Below, one piece after another: positions 1 through 11,306 of a DNA stretch of 64,000 bases. The DNA lies in contig NW_014577696.1 of the NCBI RefSeq assembly GCF_000485595.1, forward strand, positions 110,991 through 174,990, in the 5' to 3' direction. The translations under genes were made by a program, and so were the position numbers. The notes under the pieces are model-generated. The model made no database searches, was not told the DNA's origin, and saw only the letters and a program-made list of their open reading frames with translations. How positions within the stretch are numbered: position 1 is the stretch's first letter; every line of letters begins with the position of its first letter. The stretch is from Priapulus caudatus (lineage: Eukaryota > Priapulida > Priapulimorpha > Priapulimorphida > Priapulidae).

Positions 1-88
1 CAGTATCGTTGTTTCTCGATTTGAATTCAGACAGAAGATAGTAGATGCGTGTGAGAGCAAGACATTACCCTACACTGTCTCACCAGAT

Positions 89-346
89 TTAGCTTTGCGT
101 ACTTTGGTAGGCCTGACTATACTTACCAGTTAAAGGTACATGGCTTTCGCCTTTATAATCAGCTAATCGTGCAGCTGCGTCTGCATTGGGGTCTCCACGT
201 CCCTTACCAGCTTTCTTCATCATTGTAGAACCTATACTGTCTCGGGGACCGTCTCTCTGCCTGCTTTGCCGTCTGTGCTGCACACTTAGACAGGCACACG
301 CACCTCTACCAGCTCTACCTACAGTATTCAACACAAGTGGAACCAT
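89..346 (-). CDS. possible exon of an unidentified gene
   Basis: An open frame on the minus strand ends at a good splice donor: the minus strand reads CCTTTAACTG then GTAAGTATAG near position 131. The first usable ATG pair (MMKKAGKGRG...) lies near position 222 and would give about 31 residues before the donor, ending ...DYKGESHVPLTG. The frame is open further upstream, so an internal exon is also possible. The short peptide is basic then Ala/Asp-rich and I do not recognise it. A partner exon would lie before the window start. The donor and open frame are seen; that this is a gene is inference. Confidence 0.25.
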   Translation of the reverse strand: MVPLVLNTVGRAGRGACACLSVQHRRQSRQRDGPRDSIGSTMMKKAGKGRGDPNADAAARLADYKGESHVPLTGKYSQAYQSTQS

Positions 347-795
347 TGGTTCTTAGTGATTTTAATGTACACCAGAGAAAGTTACCCAACACAGTGCAAA
401 TGCAATTAGTGTGTGAATGAAATTCGAGATTATCTTATTTAAGCCTTGTTTCCATTTTGTAGTTGCACTGGTCGCTGGGATCTTCATAACGACTGTAGCA
501 ACTTCAACAAACCAACAATACGTTTTCATCTGGTTGTTGGGGTCACTGCTGCATTTGGTAGCAGTACACTGGCAGTGGCAGGCAAGTTTCTGCCCATCCC
601 TGTGTTAGACAAAGAATTATGTCACCTGGGGATCACTTCCGAGTTATTTGCAATAACTCAGATGCCTGTCACAATGCACACATGCATATATAGTTACCTG
701 TATATTAGAAAATATATCATTATCCGTTTATCACCTGTAGGGTTTCTTCTGAGTGGAAATTAGACAAACGCGCATGATGGATCCATATACAGGAT
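347..795. other. no recognisable gene
   Basis: AT-rich sequence with only short, composition-driven open frames and no splice-supported exon or repeat that I can identify. It ends at the target duplication of the MITE that starts at 796. Confidence 0.5.
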
Positions 796-1702
796 CAAGA
801 GCGTATTTTAAAGAAGGAGAGCGTACAACGGTGAATTAACTTTGCCCGTTTTATATTGACGATTCTTTGCGGTATTACCAGTCAGCCGTCCTAACTTGTT
901 AATACCAAATATGGTATTTTTGCTGAAAACCGACTCGAGATCCCCGTTGGCTGCGACCCTCTCTCGCTTTGCGATTGCTTCGGGAAACCTCACGTGTTTC
1001 CGTCATTCATTGACAAATGGGATGAATGAAAACTTGTTTGTAGAGCAAGAAACTTTGGGTAGACCATACCATACATCGCCATTTTCTGTTTTTGCGTGTA
1101 CATCTGCGACTACAATTTACAACTTTCCTGTATAACGTGTGAAGGCAGTGCAATGGCAGAACATTCAGTTTCACGAGCTATGCCAAAACTTGGACTACCT
1201 CAACAGAGTGCTAGACCTTGACAGTTTTGTTGATTTTAGATTTCTTTTCCTTCTACTATCCTTTCTCGCATTCCCAGTCATGGACGCGGCCATTACGCCA
1301 CGATGACGTCTGTTATTGATTGCCATAGTGATGACCCCCACCTCATGCTGGATGTAGTAAACTCTGTAGTATTAGTAATGACGTAATGAGTCAGCGCTAC
1401 CATGGCGCTACGTAGCGGCGACCGGAAGCAACAAACTGGCCACAAAGCGAGAGAGGGCCGCAGCCAACAGGGATCTCGAGTCAGTTTTCGGCAAAAATAC
1501 CAGATTTTCACCGCTCATTATCTCAGCGTAGGGGCATCGTAGGGACAAGCGGTTCATTTTATATTAGCAAGGTAGGACAGCTGATCAATAATACCGCAAA
1601 GAATCGTCAATATAAAACGGGCAAAGTTTCTTAATTCGACTAATACAGCAACATGGTTTCAGCATTTCACCGTTGTACGCTCTCCTTCTTAATACGCTCT
1701 TG
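796..1702. mobile_element. MITE-like element with long imperfect terminal inverted repeats
   Basis: The left end reads CAAGAGCGTATT and then AAGAAGGAGAGCGTACAACG. The right end is the reverse complement of the same words. The inverted arms continue inward for roughly 190-280 bp with indels, sharing the words TTGCCCGTTTTATATTGACG and CTCGAGATCCC. The flanks carry an identical 7-bp duplication, ACAGGAT, directly before 796 and directly after 1702. There is no coding capacity. A distant relative appears near 42,430-42,655. The superfamily is uncertain: a 7-8 bp duplication would suit hAT or Mutator-like elements. Confidence 0.7.
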
Positions 1703-2564
1703 ACAGGATGTATTGATATACTTATCTATAGGTACATAGATACAGGATATGCTTATCAGTAAATACAGGAACATTTTCACAACGGCGATGCTAAATTTTT
1801 AGTGTTTCCCCTGGCCAAAAAGTCTGTGAGGTGGTAAATTTTGTTTTGGTGTGTTTGCACGTTTCGAGGTCCTAGCAAAGCGCAGCCCAGCTAAGGAGGT
1901 CCGAGGCATGCCCCCTCCTAGAATATTTTTGAAAAATTGTGCAATTTGGTGCATTATAAGCACTGTGCTATGGAAGAACAGTGATTTTCGTCAGCGAGGC
2001 GGTGTTTTGGACAAATTTCTGTGTGGTGGCTGAGAATTTGAGTGAGGCAGCCCGCCTCGCTCATGTCAATGCAGGGGAAACACTGAATTCGACAACGGTG
2101 GTGCGCCACTGTGCCTCTTCTGTATAATAAGAAACCCTGTATCACTACCATTACTACGATCTAGACTGAGATGTAAGGACTGAGTGTAGATGTAAGGACC
2201 AGACACTCTTGTTCATGTGTAAACCATTGTCTTGGTACATAACTTGGTACAACTTTAACAAATGACAACACTCTGGACAACCCTCAGAACTATTTCATAT
2301 TAGAAAACATTTACATTTGCTGTAAAACGCCCAGTCTGTAATATGTGGAAAAAAATTTACCAAGTGAAACTTTGCTTGTAGCAGCAAAAGTGTTGGTGCA
2401 AACAGTGATGTACGCAAAAAATCACGGACAATTAAAATTTATTTAATTAATTCTAGTGGATATTAAACTACTAAATTTGTATATATATACAGCAAGTATT
2501 ATAATTGTATATATATATATATATATGCTATATATACCATTATTTACACTAAATTTAATTGAAA
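1703..2564. other. unique AT-rich sequence with TA microsatellite
   Basis: No gene or dispersed element is recognised. Short TA microsatellites occur at about 2,480-2,535, just before the VNTR element. Confidence 0.5.
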
Positions 2565-4146
2565 ACTAGAAAGGGCAGTTGTCGCCAACTACATGAATCC
2601 CTCGTGTTCTCCCCAAGATGTGTAAGTATACGAAGTTTGGTCGCGCTAGGTCAATTAGGGGGCCGAGTTATAGAGTGGAAGGGAAATATGATAAAGGTCA
2701 AGGTCAATGTCAAATAAAGGTTGCAATGACCTGGTTTCGGTACGCGACACCTTCTCCCCAAGATGTGTAAGTATACCAAGTTTGGTAGCGCTAGGTCCAG
2801 GGTTCGAATTAAGCGACGAGAAGGGCAAGGCAATTTTTTTAGGGCATGTGAGAAATCGCCTTGAATTTTCTCTAAAATGGAAGGGCACAGAGGCAATTTT
2901 AAAAGGCACCAAGACAACTCTCAAAATTTGAGAAGGGCACCAAGGCACTTTTGTAAAATAAAGGAAAACTCATAAGAAATTAGTACATCAACATCGTCTT
3001 GCTTTTAATGTACAAAACAATATGCCCTCATCATCCCATGTAAGCTTACACCGTAACCCCGACCCCTGTAGCCCCCTCTGCTAATGGAAGTACAGTAACA
3101 ATTTTACATGCCCGCTATCAGGAGTGAATAATTATCTGATGCTGTTATTATTCCCTCCTGCGACTATCGGTTTCAAGCTCATCATTGCAACTACAGCACG
3201 CACGCGCACGTGTTATGTTGATTTGACTAAAAACGAAACTAGGGCAGTAGATTAAAGGGCACCGACGGCAATTACACAAAAGGGCAAAGGCAGGTGACTG
3301 CCGTCGGTCGAGTTGGATTTTCAGGGGCAGTACGGCGATTGATAGGGGCACCGACAGCAATTGCCGTCGGTGCCGTCGGTTAATTCGAGCCCTGCCTAGG
3401 TCAATTAGGGGCCGAGTTATAGAGCGAAGGGAAATATAATCAAGGTCATGGTAAAGGTCAAATAAAGGTCGTAGTGACCTGGTTTTGGTAGCGCTAGGTC
3501 AATTAGGGGCAGATTTATAGAGCGGGAAGGAAATATGATCAAGGTCAAGGTAAAGGTCAAATAAAGGTCGCAGTGACCTGGTTTTGGTACGCTGCTCACC
3601 TTCTCCCCAAGATGTGTAAGTATACCAAGTTTGGTAGCGCTAGGTCAATTAGGGGCCTAGTTAGAGTGCGGAAGGAAAATATGATCAAGGTCAAGGTAAA
3701 GGTCAAATAAAGGTCGTAGTGACCTGGTTTTGGTAGCGCTAGGTCAATTAGGGGCAGAGTTATAGAGTGGAAAGAAAATATAATCAAGGTCAAGGTAAAG
3801 ATCAAATAAAGGTCGCAGTGACCTGGTTTTGGTACGCTGCTCACCTTCTCCCCAAGACGTGTAAGTATACCAAGTTTGGTAGCGCTAGGTCAATTAGGAG
3901 CCGAGTTAGAGAGCGGAAGGGAAATATTATCAAGGTCAAGGTAAAGGTCAAATAAAGGTCACAGTGACCTGGTTTTGGTACGCTGCTCACCTTCTCCCCA
4001 AGATGTGTAAGTATACCAAGTTTGGTAGCGCTAGGTGAATTAGGGGTCGAGTTATAGAGCAGAAGGGAAATTGTCTGCGGCGGCGGCAGCTGGGGAGACA
4101 TGAAACCATAGTATCCCCGCCAACTTCGTCGCGGGGGATACAATAA
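2565..4146. repeat. dispersed element with an internal tandem array (VNTR)
   Basis: About seven imperfect copies of a unit run through this interval. Each contains CTCCCCAAGATGTGTAAG, then TTTGGTAGCGCTAGGTCAAT, then a GATCAAGGTCAAGGTAAAGG block and ends in CAGTGACCTGGTTTTGG. Some units lack the first block, so the array is a mix of long and short forms. The left end (AGGGCAGTTGTCGCCAAC) and right end (GCGGCGGCGG... then a hairpin built on GTATCCCC/GGGGATAC) recur in inverse orientation at 35,095-35,440. That copy has only about two units and is about 345 bp. Unit number therefore differs greatly between copies. A hAT element sits inside this array. Confidence 0.75.
2798..3394. mobile_element. 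non-autonomous hAT element inserted in the VNTR array
   Basis: The ends are CAGGGTTCGAATTAA on the left and TTAATTCGAGCCCTG on the right, typical hAT-type termini beginning CAGGG. The flanking 8-mers are GCTAGGTC and CCTAGGTC, a 7/8 match that restores the repeat unit when the insert is removed. The 597-bp interior repeats AAGGGCA(CC)-like words and encodes nothing recognisable. Confidence 0.8.
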
Positions 4147-4829
4147 TTTTAAAGTACCCCAGCTAAAGCGGTACACTGTCATTCTGACTTCAAAGTTACT
4201 TGTTCGCCTACACCACAAGGTGGCGCCAGCTGAGGCTTGCTAAATAGAATAGAACAATGGATAATTCCAGTAAAACTCTGCATCCTGCTGCCATGTAGAT
4301 CCTCACAACGCATAGCTACTATGCTGTAGAGGTTCACAGACTTAATCAAATTTGAGAATGTGACTGCCCAATTCTGAAGTCTGACGACAGATGCTTGACT
4401 GATGCGAGACTGACCCTAAATAACAACTGACGTGACGACAACATAGTTAGAACCAGTAAGAAGTGGTAGTTAAAATTTTTAAAGCAATGGGGTTAGCCGC
4501 TAGCTTTGTCAGCAGGTGGCGCAGCTGGAGTTAGAGGTGTTACAACGATTGCGCAATCAACCGGTCAGTTGGAAAGATACAGGAATCACGAATAGCATCG
4601 TATCCTCAGTGAGCGAACTATAACCAGCTGATTAAAATGCGCTTAGTTAAAGTCTGCAGACGATCCACTTCAGAGAGGCCTGACTATACTAGCCACGTCT
4701 ACTTAATTAGGTAATTATCCGAAAACTGCTATATAAGACACTTAGTTATTAGCTCATTTTTACTTTCGAGCGTTTGCAGTAGTTTCTTGCCGGATTCCAT
4801 GCAGTCACTTAGTTATAGAAAACGAACCC
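4147..4829. other. no recognisable gene
   Basis: Unique sequence without a supported open frame, repeat or splice-linked exon. Confidence 0.45.
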
Positions 4830-5680
4830 ATACACGCGTAGGACGTGCACACGCCCACGCACGCCACCGACCACGCCCATGCACACCGCTGCTACACTGC
4901 CACGAACGCAACGCACACCACGCCACGCACGCATGCACGCTACATGTCATGCCCACACGGCCACCACGGCACGCCACACACGTGCACGTTTACCACGCAC
5001 GGGCACGACACGCACGGGCGGCATCGTGTACGTACCAACGCCACGCACGCAAACATAACTGTGTACGTGCAACACGCCACGCACGCCAATGCAACGCACG
5101 TGCTGTACGTGCACGACGCCCGTCCGTGCCGACGTACATACGCCACCGCATACACGCACCGCCTGTACGTGCATACGCACGCACGCCAAGCCACAACAGT
5201 ACGGATGCACGCATGGGTACAGTACACACGCACGCAACGCACTAACGTGTAGTGCAAAACGCACGCACGCACATGCACGATGTGTACGTGCAGGCGCACG
5301 CACGCAACGCTCCATGACAGCACGCATGCCACGCCAGCCTGTACGTGCCAAACGACACGCCAACGCAAGCCACACACGGTACGCATGCACGCCGGCGTAC
5401 GTAACACACGCACCTCAGCGCACGCAATGCACGCACGAGGTGCGTGCACCGACGCACGCCGCCACATGACGTGCACATAGCACGCACACACGTGGCGCTG
5501 AACACGCCACGGCACACAACGCACGCTATGCACGTACATGTAGGACACCACGCACGCACCACGCCCGACGCACGCCGAACACGACGCACGGCAATTGTAC
5601 CGTGCACACGCCACGGCACGCAGGACGAACACCCGATGGACGTGACCACACCCACGCACGGCATTATGATTTGTCGCCCG
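4830..5680. repeat. degenerate ACGC/CGTG low-complexity block
   Basis: About 850 bp are built almost entirely from ACGCACGC, CGTACGTGC and CCACGC words, a degenerate CA/CG dinucleotide array of alternating purine and pyrimidine. Every frame on both strands stays open over long stretches with Arg/His/Thr/Ala or Cys/Val runs, so the apparent open frames are compositional. Such DNA is prone to Z-form structure (known property; not measured here). Confidence 0.85.
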
Positions 5681-5711
5681 GGCGAACTCCTACGGTGTGT
5701 ACGACAGTAGG

Positions 5712-7639
5712 CAGGTCGTTCTGCAGGTTCAACTACATGTAACAACTACCTAGCAATAGCATACATCCCGCCAATCTCAAATAAAACTATTACATAACTC
5801 CTCAGCAACAACGCAAAAAGACAGAAACACCACTTCAGCATTATGCACCACTAAATATCACCGGTGAATCTCGTAAACAGTATCTACATAATCCTTCAGT
5901 GCCACACACAAGAGCAATATAACACCCACTGTCCCCACTTCTATCCCGGAGCGGCGCGACGGCGGTGTGTGCATCATGGGTACGCGCGCATAATCTTCAG
6001 CCTCTGCAGATGTGCTGCCCTTCCAGCTCGGCAACTGTGTTCTAGCCGGGCTAACCCCATTTGGTTTAAGACAGGCCTTTATTTGTAGATGCTCTGCTTT
6101 GCGGTTAGCAACCAAGTGGTCTATATATCATAATCCTAGCTTCGCTAAAAATACTAGGCACTCAATACTCCATAGCATTTATTTCTCTGCGGGCGCAGAT
6201 CTATTTGAATAGCTCCAATACTATAATGCACCTCACAAGCTACATTTCCGTCACATCTACATTAGTATCTGGACTCTACTAACGCCTTGAAAGCCCATAT
6301 TTCTCTATTATATCTTCAGACTTCACAGCTGCGAGCGACCCAGTCGGGGGCGCCATCCAAATCAACGCGTCCGCTTAACAAATGTTATCTTAACCTTTAT
6401 CCTGTATTAGCGAAATTTTCTGTGGGACCAAATAGTCTATGGTTTTTGTCTGTTCACGGCACTTTATATAGCTATATGCTACAGCATTGGACGTGAACAT
6501 CCTATAGTAATAGCTTAGGACATCCCACACTCCGACATCCTACTAGTCGGCGCGCCCATGATACAATTAGACATTGCGCAACACATATTGTCTGTACCAA
6601 TATGTCGACACGTCGTCCATATATTGTTGTATTTTTTAAGTGATATACCTATTCATTTGGGTTAGCATTTGAGGCAGTAGATATTCACTCTCACTAGTAT
6701 TCATTAGTTAAATTGACACAAAAAAATATGATGCTAGAAAGTGCAGCACTTAACAAGTGCCGCAGAGCGGACATCGACTCACGACGGCAGGCGCGTGGGT
6801 GGGTCTTCTGATTGCTTAAACTCAGGTGGCAAAACGCGAGATTGAAGAGGCTCCGTCCATCCCCGCGCCGTTCGTAGCTCAGAGACACTATATCTAGGAT
6901 ACTACTAATACAGATCTAAAAATCGCGTATGATTAGCCTAGAGCTTCTGCCGTATACCGGTAGTACTGTAATAAAGATACAGTTGTGCAGCTTGCGCGTA
7001 TATTAGACATGTATATCCATGGATATGTGCCGAGCGCGCAGGCCCGTGAGTGGTCGGGTCCGGACGGTGGGCAGGCGAGTGGGGAGGGCGGGGTGTGAAG
7101 GATGCTCTAATAGCAAAAGCAAGTTGCGCGAGATGGCGCGTGCAAAAGTCAGTCATCAATAATCAAAATGATGCGGATCACTTTCGGTGCGTCGATTAAC
7201 CTCACTCCATTGAGTTGCAGGCGGAGGCGGCAGGAGGTATATTCAGGCAAGAGACATGGTCGCTCAGACTGTAGTTTACACCCATCTGACATTGAGCGTT
7301 ATTCCATGATTAGCATAATTATGATCTAGAATAGTGCCATGGTTCACCCAATGCATTGCGCTAATGGGCTGCCCATGTTTTTGCTACACACCAGCGAGCA
7401 GTCAGGACGTTCATTAACAGCGGGGGGGGTTGTAGCATAATACAGGCGTGCTTACTCAGTGCTGTAGCTAATTACACGAGCAACTGACTTGTTAGAAACA
7501 ATAAATCCACTTGGCATGTTTAAGGGAGCTAGTAAACCTTGGTTGCGCAACAAACATTTGCCTTTGCAGATTGTACTGTGCAACTGTAGGCTCGCCCCAT
7601 GCCACAATAGCGCCAAGCACGTTCAGCCTGTCACTAGTT
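5712..7639. other. unrecognised unique sequence
   Basis: No gene, RNA or repeat family is recognised. There is a locally GC-richer patch at about 6,770-7,100. Open frames are short and without family resemblance. Confidence 0.45.
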
Positions 7640-8050
7640 AACAAGCTCAACAATCCATGTTTAACCTACTCTTGAAGGCAGTCAGCAAGGTTATTTCCGC
7701 ACTTATCTTCGCATAGTCAAGCAGAAGGGAGCATTCATGAGGTCCTTTCAATAAGGCCTAAAAACCTGCGTAGGAGTCACCGCTGACAACGCAAAAAATG
7801 TTTTTCAATCGCTCCGCTCAGACCATGATCCTAGAAAATGTCTCTTGAACAAACTCTGCCTGTTGCCCATTGACCTTTGACTCGCTGACCTCCAATTTCG
7901 GCCCAAGTGATGGCTTCTTCCTCACCAATGATGCCTTCATAACACCAACTATCCACGAGCCGTCTAGGGTCGGGAGCCGTTGTGAGATTTGGTGTGCCGC
8001 AATTCTGCATTTCTCCCCTATTACCTTAAGCATAATTCGACATCGGATTA
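7640..8050 (-). repeat. diverged fragment of the AGCTCATC repeat family
   Basis: The order of words (AATCCATGTTTAACC, CCTTTCAATAA, GAAAATGTCT, TTGACCTTTGACTCG, TGACCTCCAATTTCG) matches the minus-strand copy at 13,340-13,570, with considerable divergence. Confidence 0.55.
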
Positions 8051-8790
8051 TGCAAAGTTGACGACATGCCTACAGTAACTGCACCTTGTGTAGTTAATAA
8101 GTACAGTACCTTTATAGACCACACGCGTATTAGTTTGTCCCAATAGTCACTGCTAATTCTAAGGAAATGTTAATGTAAATACCGTATTTGGTAATCTGCG
8201 ACAACTTGCGCAGAAATTTATGGCCAACAAAATAAATCGAGTCTCGCGTTCTTGGTGGTTGCACGTACATGTTGCATACAGATGTTGAGCCATCGAAATT
8301 GCTTTGTCCCCGGGTAAATTGTTTGCCTAGGGTTCTTATTGGGCCTAGTCTGCCACCATATTATATGTTGCTGTAATCTCAAGAACGCTATATTCTTCTC
8401 TATCCCGAATCCCAAGAGTAAAACCATTAAGGTACCGGAATTGCCGCACTCAGGACTACACGGATCGAACATCACTGACACGGCGCCGAGGCATACGTGC
8501 CCGAAAATGTCGGATGCACATATAAATCTGTCATGGACACCGCCTACGCCAGTTACACCGGTTCAGCGACCAGCATGACGGTTTGATAACTGTCAACAAA
8601 CCGATTTCTTGGACTCGCCGGATTTCAAGTTAGACATTTCTTATAACAGCAGTGTATTGGACAGAACTACATACGCGTTGTGGTATAAACAGCTAGATTG
8701 CTAGGCGCCTTATTAGACTACACAACCAGCCGGTGCCCAGTTACATGTAGCCATTCTTGTTAAATTGCATAACGCTCGATGGCAGTCGAA
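8051..8790. other. no recognisable gene
   Basis: Unique sequence. I see no gene, RNA or dispersed element. Confidence 0.4.
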
Positions 8791-8794
8791 TTAT

Positions 8795-9052
8795 GCCTTT
8801 TAAGTTACGGGGATTGCAATGTTCCCCTTCTTTTACACCTCTTGACTTTGGACCTTGAGCCCCCAGGCCTTCCGACTATCCCAACTCGTCTTTGCGTCCC
8901 CCCCAATGTGCCGAATATCGTGACCGTACGTCGAGCGGTTAAGATTTGTGCCCAACTGTTGACGGACGGACGATCGGACGATCGGACGATCGGACGATCG
9001 GACGGACGATCAAGCGATTCTACAAGCTGCATCTGACTATGTCAGATGAGCT
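8795..9052 (-). repeat. 5' fragment of the AGCTCATC repeat family with a GGACGATC microsatellite
   Basis: On the minus strand it begins AGCTCATCTGACATAGTCAG, the hairpin start of the family. It then has four to five copies of an 8-bp GGACGATC unit (about 8,961-9,010), followed by the conserved AAATCTTAACCGCTCGACG block. It stops before the internal tRNA-like part. Confidence 0.75.
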
Positions 9053-9139
9053 AAAAAGAAGCGCTCGTACACAATATTACAGTATATTACAATACTTGTT
9101 GGAAAAAATAGTATATATGCCATGACACGGTACCCTTAC

Positions 9140-9381
9140 AAAGTTCTGCTATCGAATTTCTACTTTTCACATTTCAAACCAAAAGCTAATCAAAAAAGTG
9201 CACTCAGATGGACTAGTAGTAGTAGTGGTGCCACCGTCCCTGTAAGCAACGATACAGCTGTTAGTTTTAAAACATTTTCAAAAAATATTTTTAATGAACA
9301 TTGTACAATGGAATATTTATGTAGCACAATTTAAACATAATTTAACTGAAAATAACAAGAAACCTAGGGTCATGTGTACCT
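9140..9381 (-). mobile_element. partial MITE of the TTAA/AGGG family, inverted
   Basis: Reading the minus strand from 9,381, AGGTACACATGACCCTAGG and then TTTTCAGTTAAA and GTGCTACATAAA follow the same order as the + copies at 9,392 and 30,740. The end abuts a TTAA (9,382-9,385). The far end is not clear. Confidence 0.55.
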
Positions 9382-9391
9382 TTAAACTTAA

Positions 9392-9757
9392 AGGGATACA
9401 TTACTCTAGATTATTTGGATATTTTCAGTTAAAATAGGTTAAAATTACGCTACATAAAACGTTTTATGGTTCAATATTCATGAGAAATCTTTAAAAAAAA
9501 TGTCTTAAAACTAACAGCTATGTACCGCTGCTTACAACAATGGTGGCGCCACTGGAAGCGCATCCACTGAAAAAGTTGCGCAAAACAACGTTTTGGCTGC
9601 AGGCTACAGACTGTGGGTGTTTCTTATTTATTAATTTAAGAGCAGAAGGATTGCAATATCTTAAACGACACTGTTTCAGTTATAATATGGACGAATTTGG
9701 CCTAAAATAAATATCGTTCAGTTAATATACTCTAAAATTCTAGGGGAAAGTATCCCT
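9392..9757 (+). mobile_element. piggyBac-like MITE (TTAA target)
   Basis: A 366-bp element is bounded by AGGGATAC and GTATCCCT, with TTAA immediately outside each end (9,388-9,391 and 9,758-9,761). TTAA duplication and short inverted ends are the hallmark of piggyBac-type elements. There is no coding capacity. Related sequence begins at 30,740 and recurs with indels at about 37,205 and 39,020. Confidence 0.75.
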
Positions 9758-9761
9758 TTAA

Positions 9762-10438
9762 GGATACACTCAAGCATTTGGATGGGTATTGCTCTAATGA
9801 AAAGTAAACGCTTATTGACAAATGAATCTAATCAATCACACGTTTTATTTACATATGAGATGTATCTCTATGCTCAAGCCAAACAATTTCATGCAATTTT
9901 CAGCCCCTAATTATCTGACAACACAAATTTTGAATTACTATGTAAAAATGGTATTTTGGACATTTCTAAGTTACCACAGCGTATGAAAGCAAAAGTCTCA
10001 CCACACGCACAATATGCACTAAAATCATGCGTCAGGATTTTCCTTTAGGTTTCATATTTACTGAAAAAAATGAGCAAAAAACCTGCCTAAAATTTAAGTT
10101 GTATGTTCGAATTGAACATTTATGTAAATCAAGAACCATAACTCATAAAAGACGGTACTTAATAACAAACCCTGGTGTGCTTTTTTACAGCAATGTATTA
10201 CCATTAAAACGAGTGTAAAATTAAATTATTTTGAGTTGTAATGACGGAAAAATATCCATTGATACATTGGCTACTATGGTAGAAATCGAAACGGAGAAAT
10301 CAACATTTTTCTACTTTTCACAATTATGACCGCCTGTGTGCAAAATGGGAGAATGTATGTGAAACGTCTACTGTTAGTACATACTATGACATATCCATGA
10401 CTAACTGAAACCACTAAGGCCACAATTTAAAAAAATGT
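9762..10438. other. no recognisable gene
   Basis: AT-rich unique sequence. One 63-codon open frame (10,027-10,218) has no family resemblance. Confidence 0.4.
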
Positions 10439-10719
10439 GTTTGCTCTCACCCGACCCAGGCTGAAAAGTTTGGGTAGGTAGGGAGGCTTTTTTTGAGGGG
10501 GGTCTTTTTACAAATTCAGCATGGTGTCTACATGCTCGAGTGTGCTTGTGTGGAGATACCTTTTATGTTGAATGTTTTTTTTTGCTTGGTACATATAATG
10601 TATTGCCTACAGATTTATATAATGTACAGTAATACAATCTGTAAAAAAAAGAATGGAAAATATTAATAAACATTTTTGAGTCGGCCCCTTTTTGGCGGGC
10701 CGGTCGGGTGAGGGCAAAC
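10439..10719. mobile_element. short MITE with GTTTGC termini
   Basis: The left end reads GTTTGCTCTCACCCGACC. The right end is the inverse of GTTTGCCCTCACCCGACC, one mismatch in 18 bp. The interior is T-rich and non-coding. I could not define a target duplication. Confidence 0.6.
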
Positions 10720-10984
10720 AAACAAATTGGTAAAATGTTCTGCACACCTTGAGAAATTACAAGGGTTTCATCGCAATTTCATGCAAAACGTACGAACGAT
10801 GCGTACTGCATGTCGTCACTAATATCCCCGTCAGACTGGACGGCGACCATCCGCGACCGTACGGCGACCAGAAAATGTACAAGGTCGCCGGCAAACGTGA
10901 ACACAACGCTAGAAAAAGTCCCAACAAATTACAAACTTGAAAAAACCGCGCTCTTACAGCGACCTGTGCGATCATACCGCGTTC

Positions 10985-11182
10985 TCACGGCGCGCCCGCC
11001 ACGACCTCTCCGCGCTTATGGAGTTTCTATTGAGATCTATGGGCTTGGCAACAGCGATCACCGGCGTTGCCACGGCGCTCTCACCATGCTCATGGGGTTC
11101 TTACCACGCGTCTTCTACGTGTATCGCGACTGCACGACGACCTCACGGCGTTTCTACCACATTCTCACGGCGACTATATATA
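10985..11182 (+). promoter_or_regulatory. subterminal motif array and TATA box for Harbinger ORF2
   Basis: Copies of YYAYGGNG start at 10985, 11016, 11070, 11090, 11143 and 11165 (intervals 31, 54, 20, 53 and 22 bp). They lead directly into TATATATAA at 11,174-11,182. The ATG of the truncated ORF2 follows at 11,244. The positions are read from the sequence; transposase binding and promoter function are inferred from the layout. Confidence 0.55.
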
Positions 11183-11243
11183 AGCTAGTCAGATTTTCGG
11201 AAATTTCAACTGTATAGTTGTGCGTTTGCTGAGTAGAAACACG

Positions 11244-11306
11244 ATGCCGAAGAAACAAGCTACCAGAGGCCGAGGCCGTGGCCGTGGCCGAGACAGATCG
11301 GCATGA
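11244..11306 (+). pseudogene. truncated N-terminus of Harbinger ORF2 (accessory DNA-binding protein)
   Basis: Twenty codons, MPKKQATRGRGRGRGRDRSA, run from an ATG 70 bp downstream of the TATA box to a stop. The Arg-Gly run suits the basic start of a Harbinger Myb/MADF-type accessory protein (family knowledge; no domain remains here to confirm it). The reading frame is lost close to the deletion junction at about 11,335. A repeated GACAGATC word lies at the junction and may mark the deletion. The short frame cannot give a working protein. Confidence 0.5.

Noticed and set aside
4787-5745. Overlapping Arg/His/Cys-rich open frames
   Set aside because: All frames are open because of the ACGC repeat; there is no domain and no splice context.
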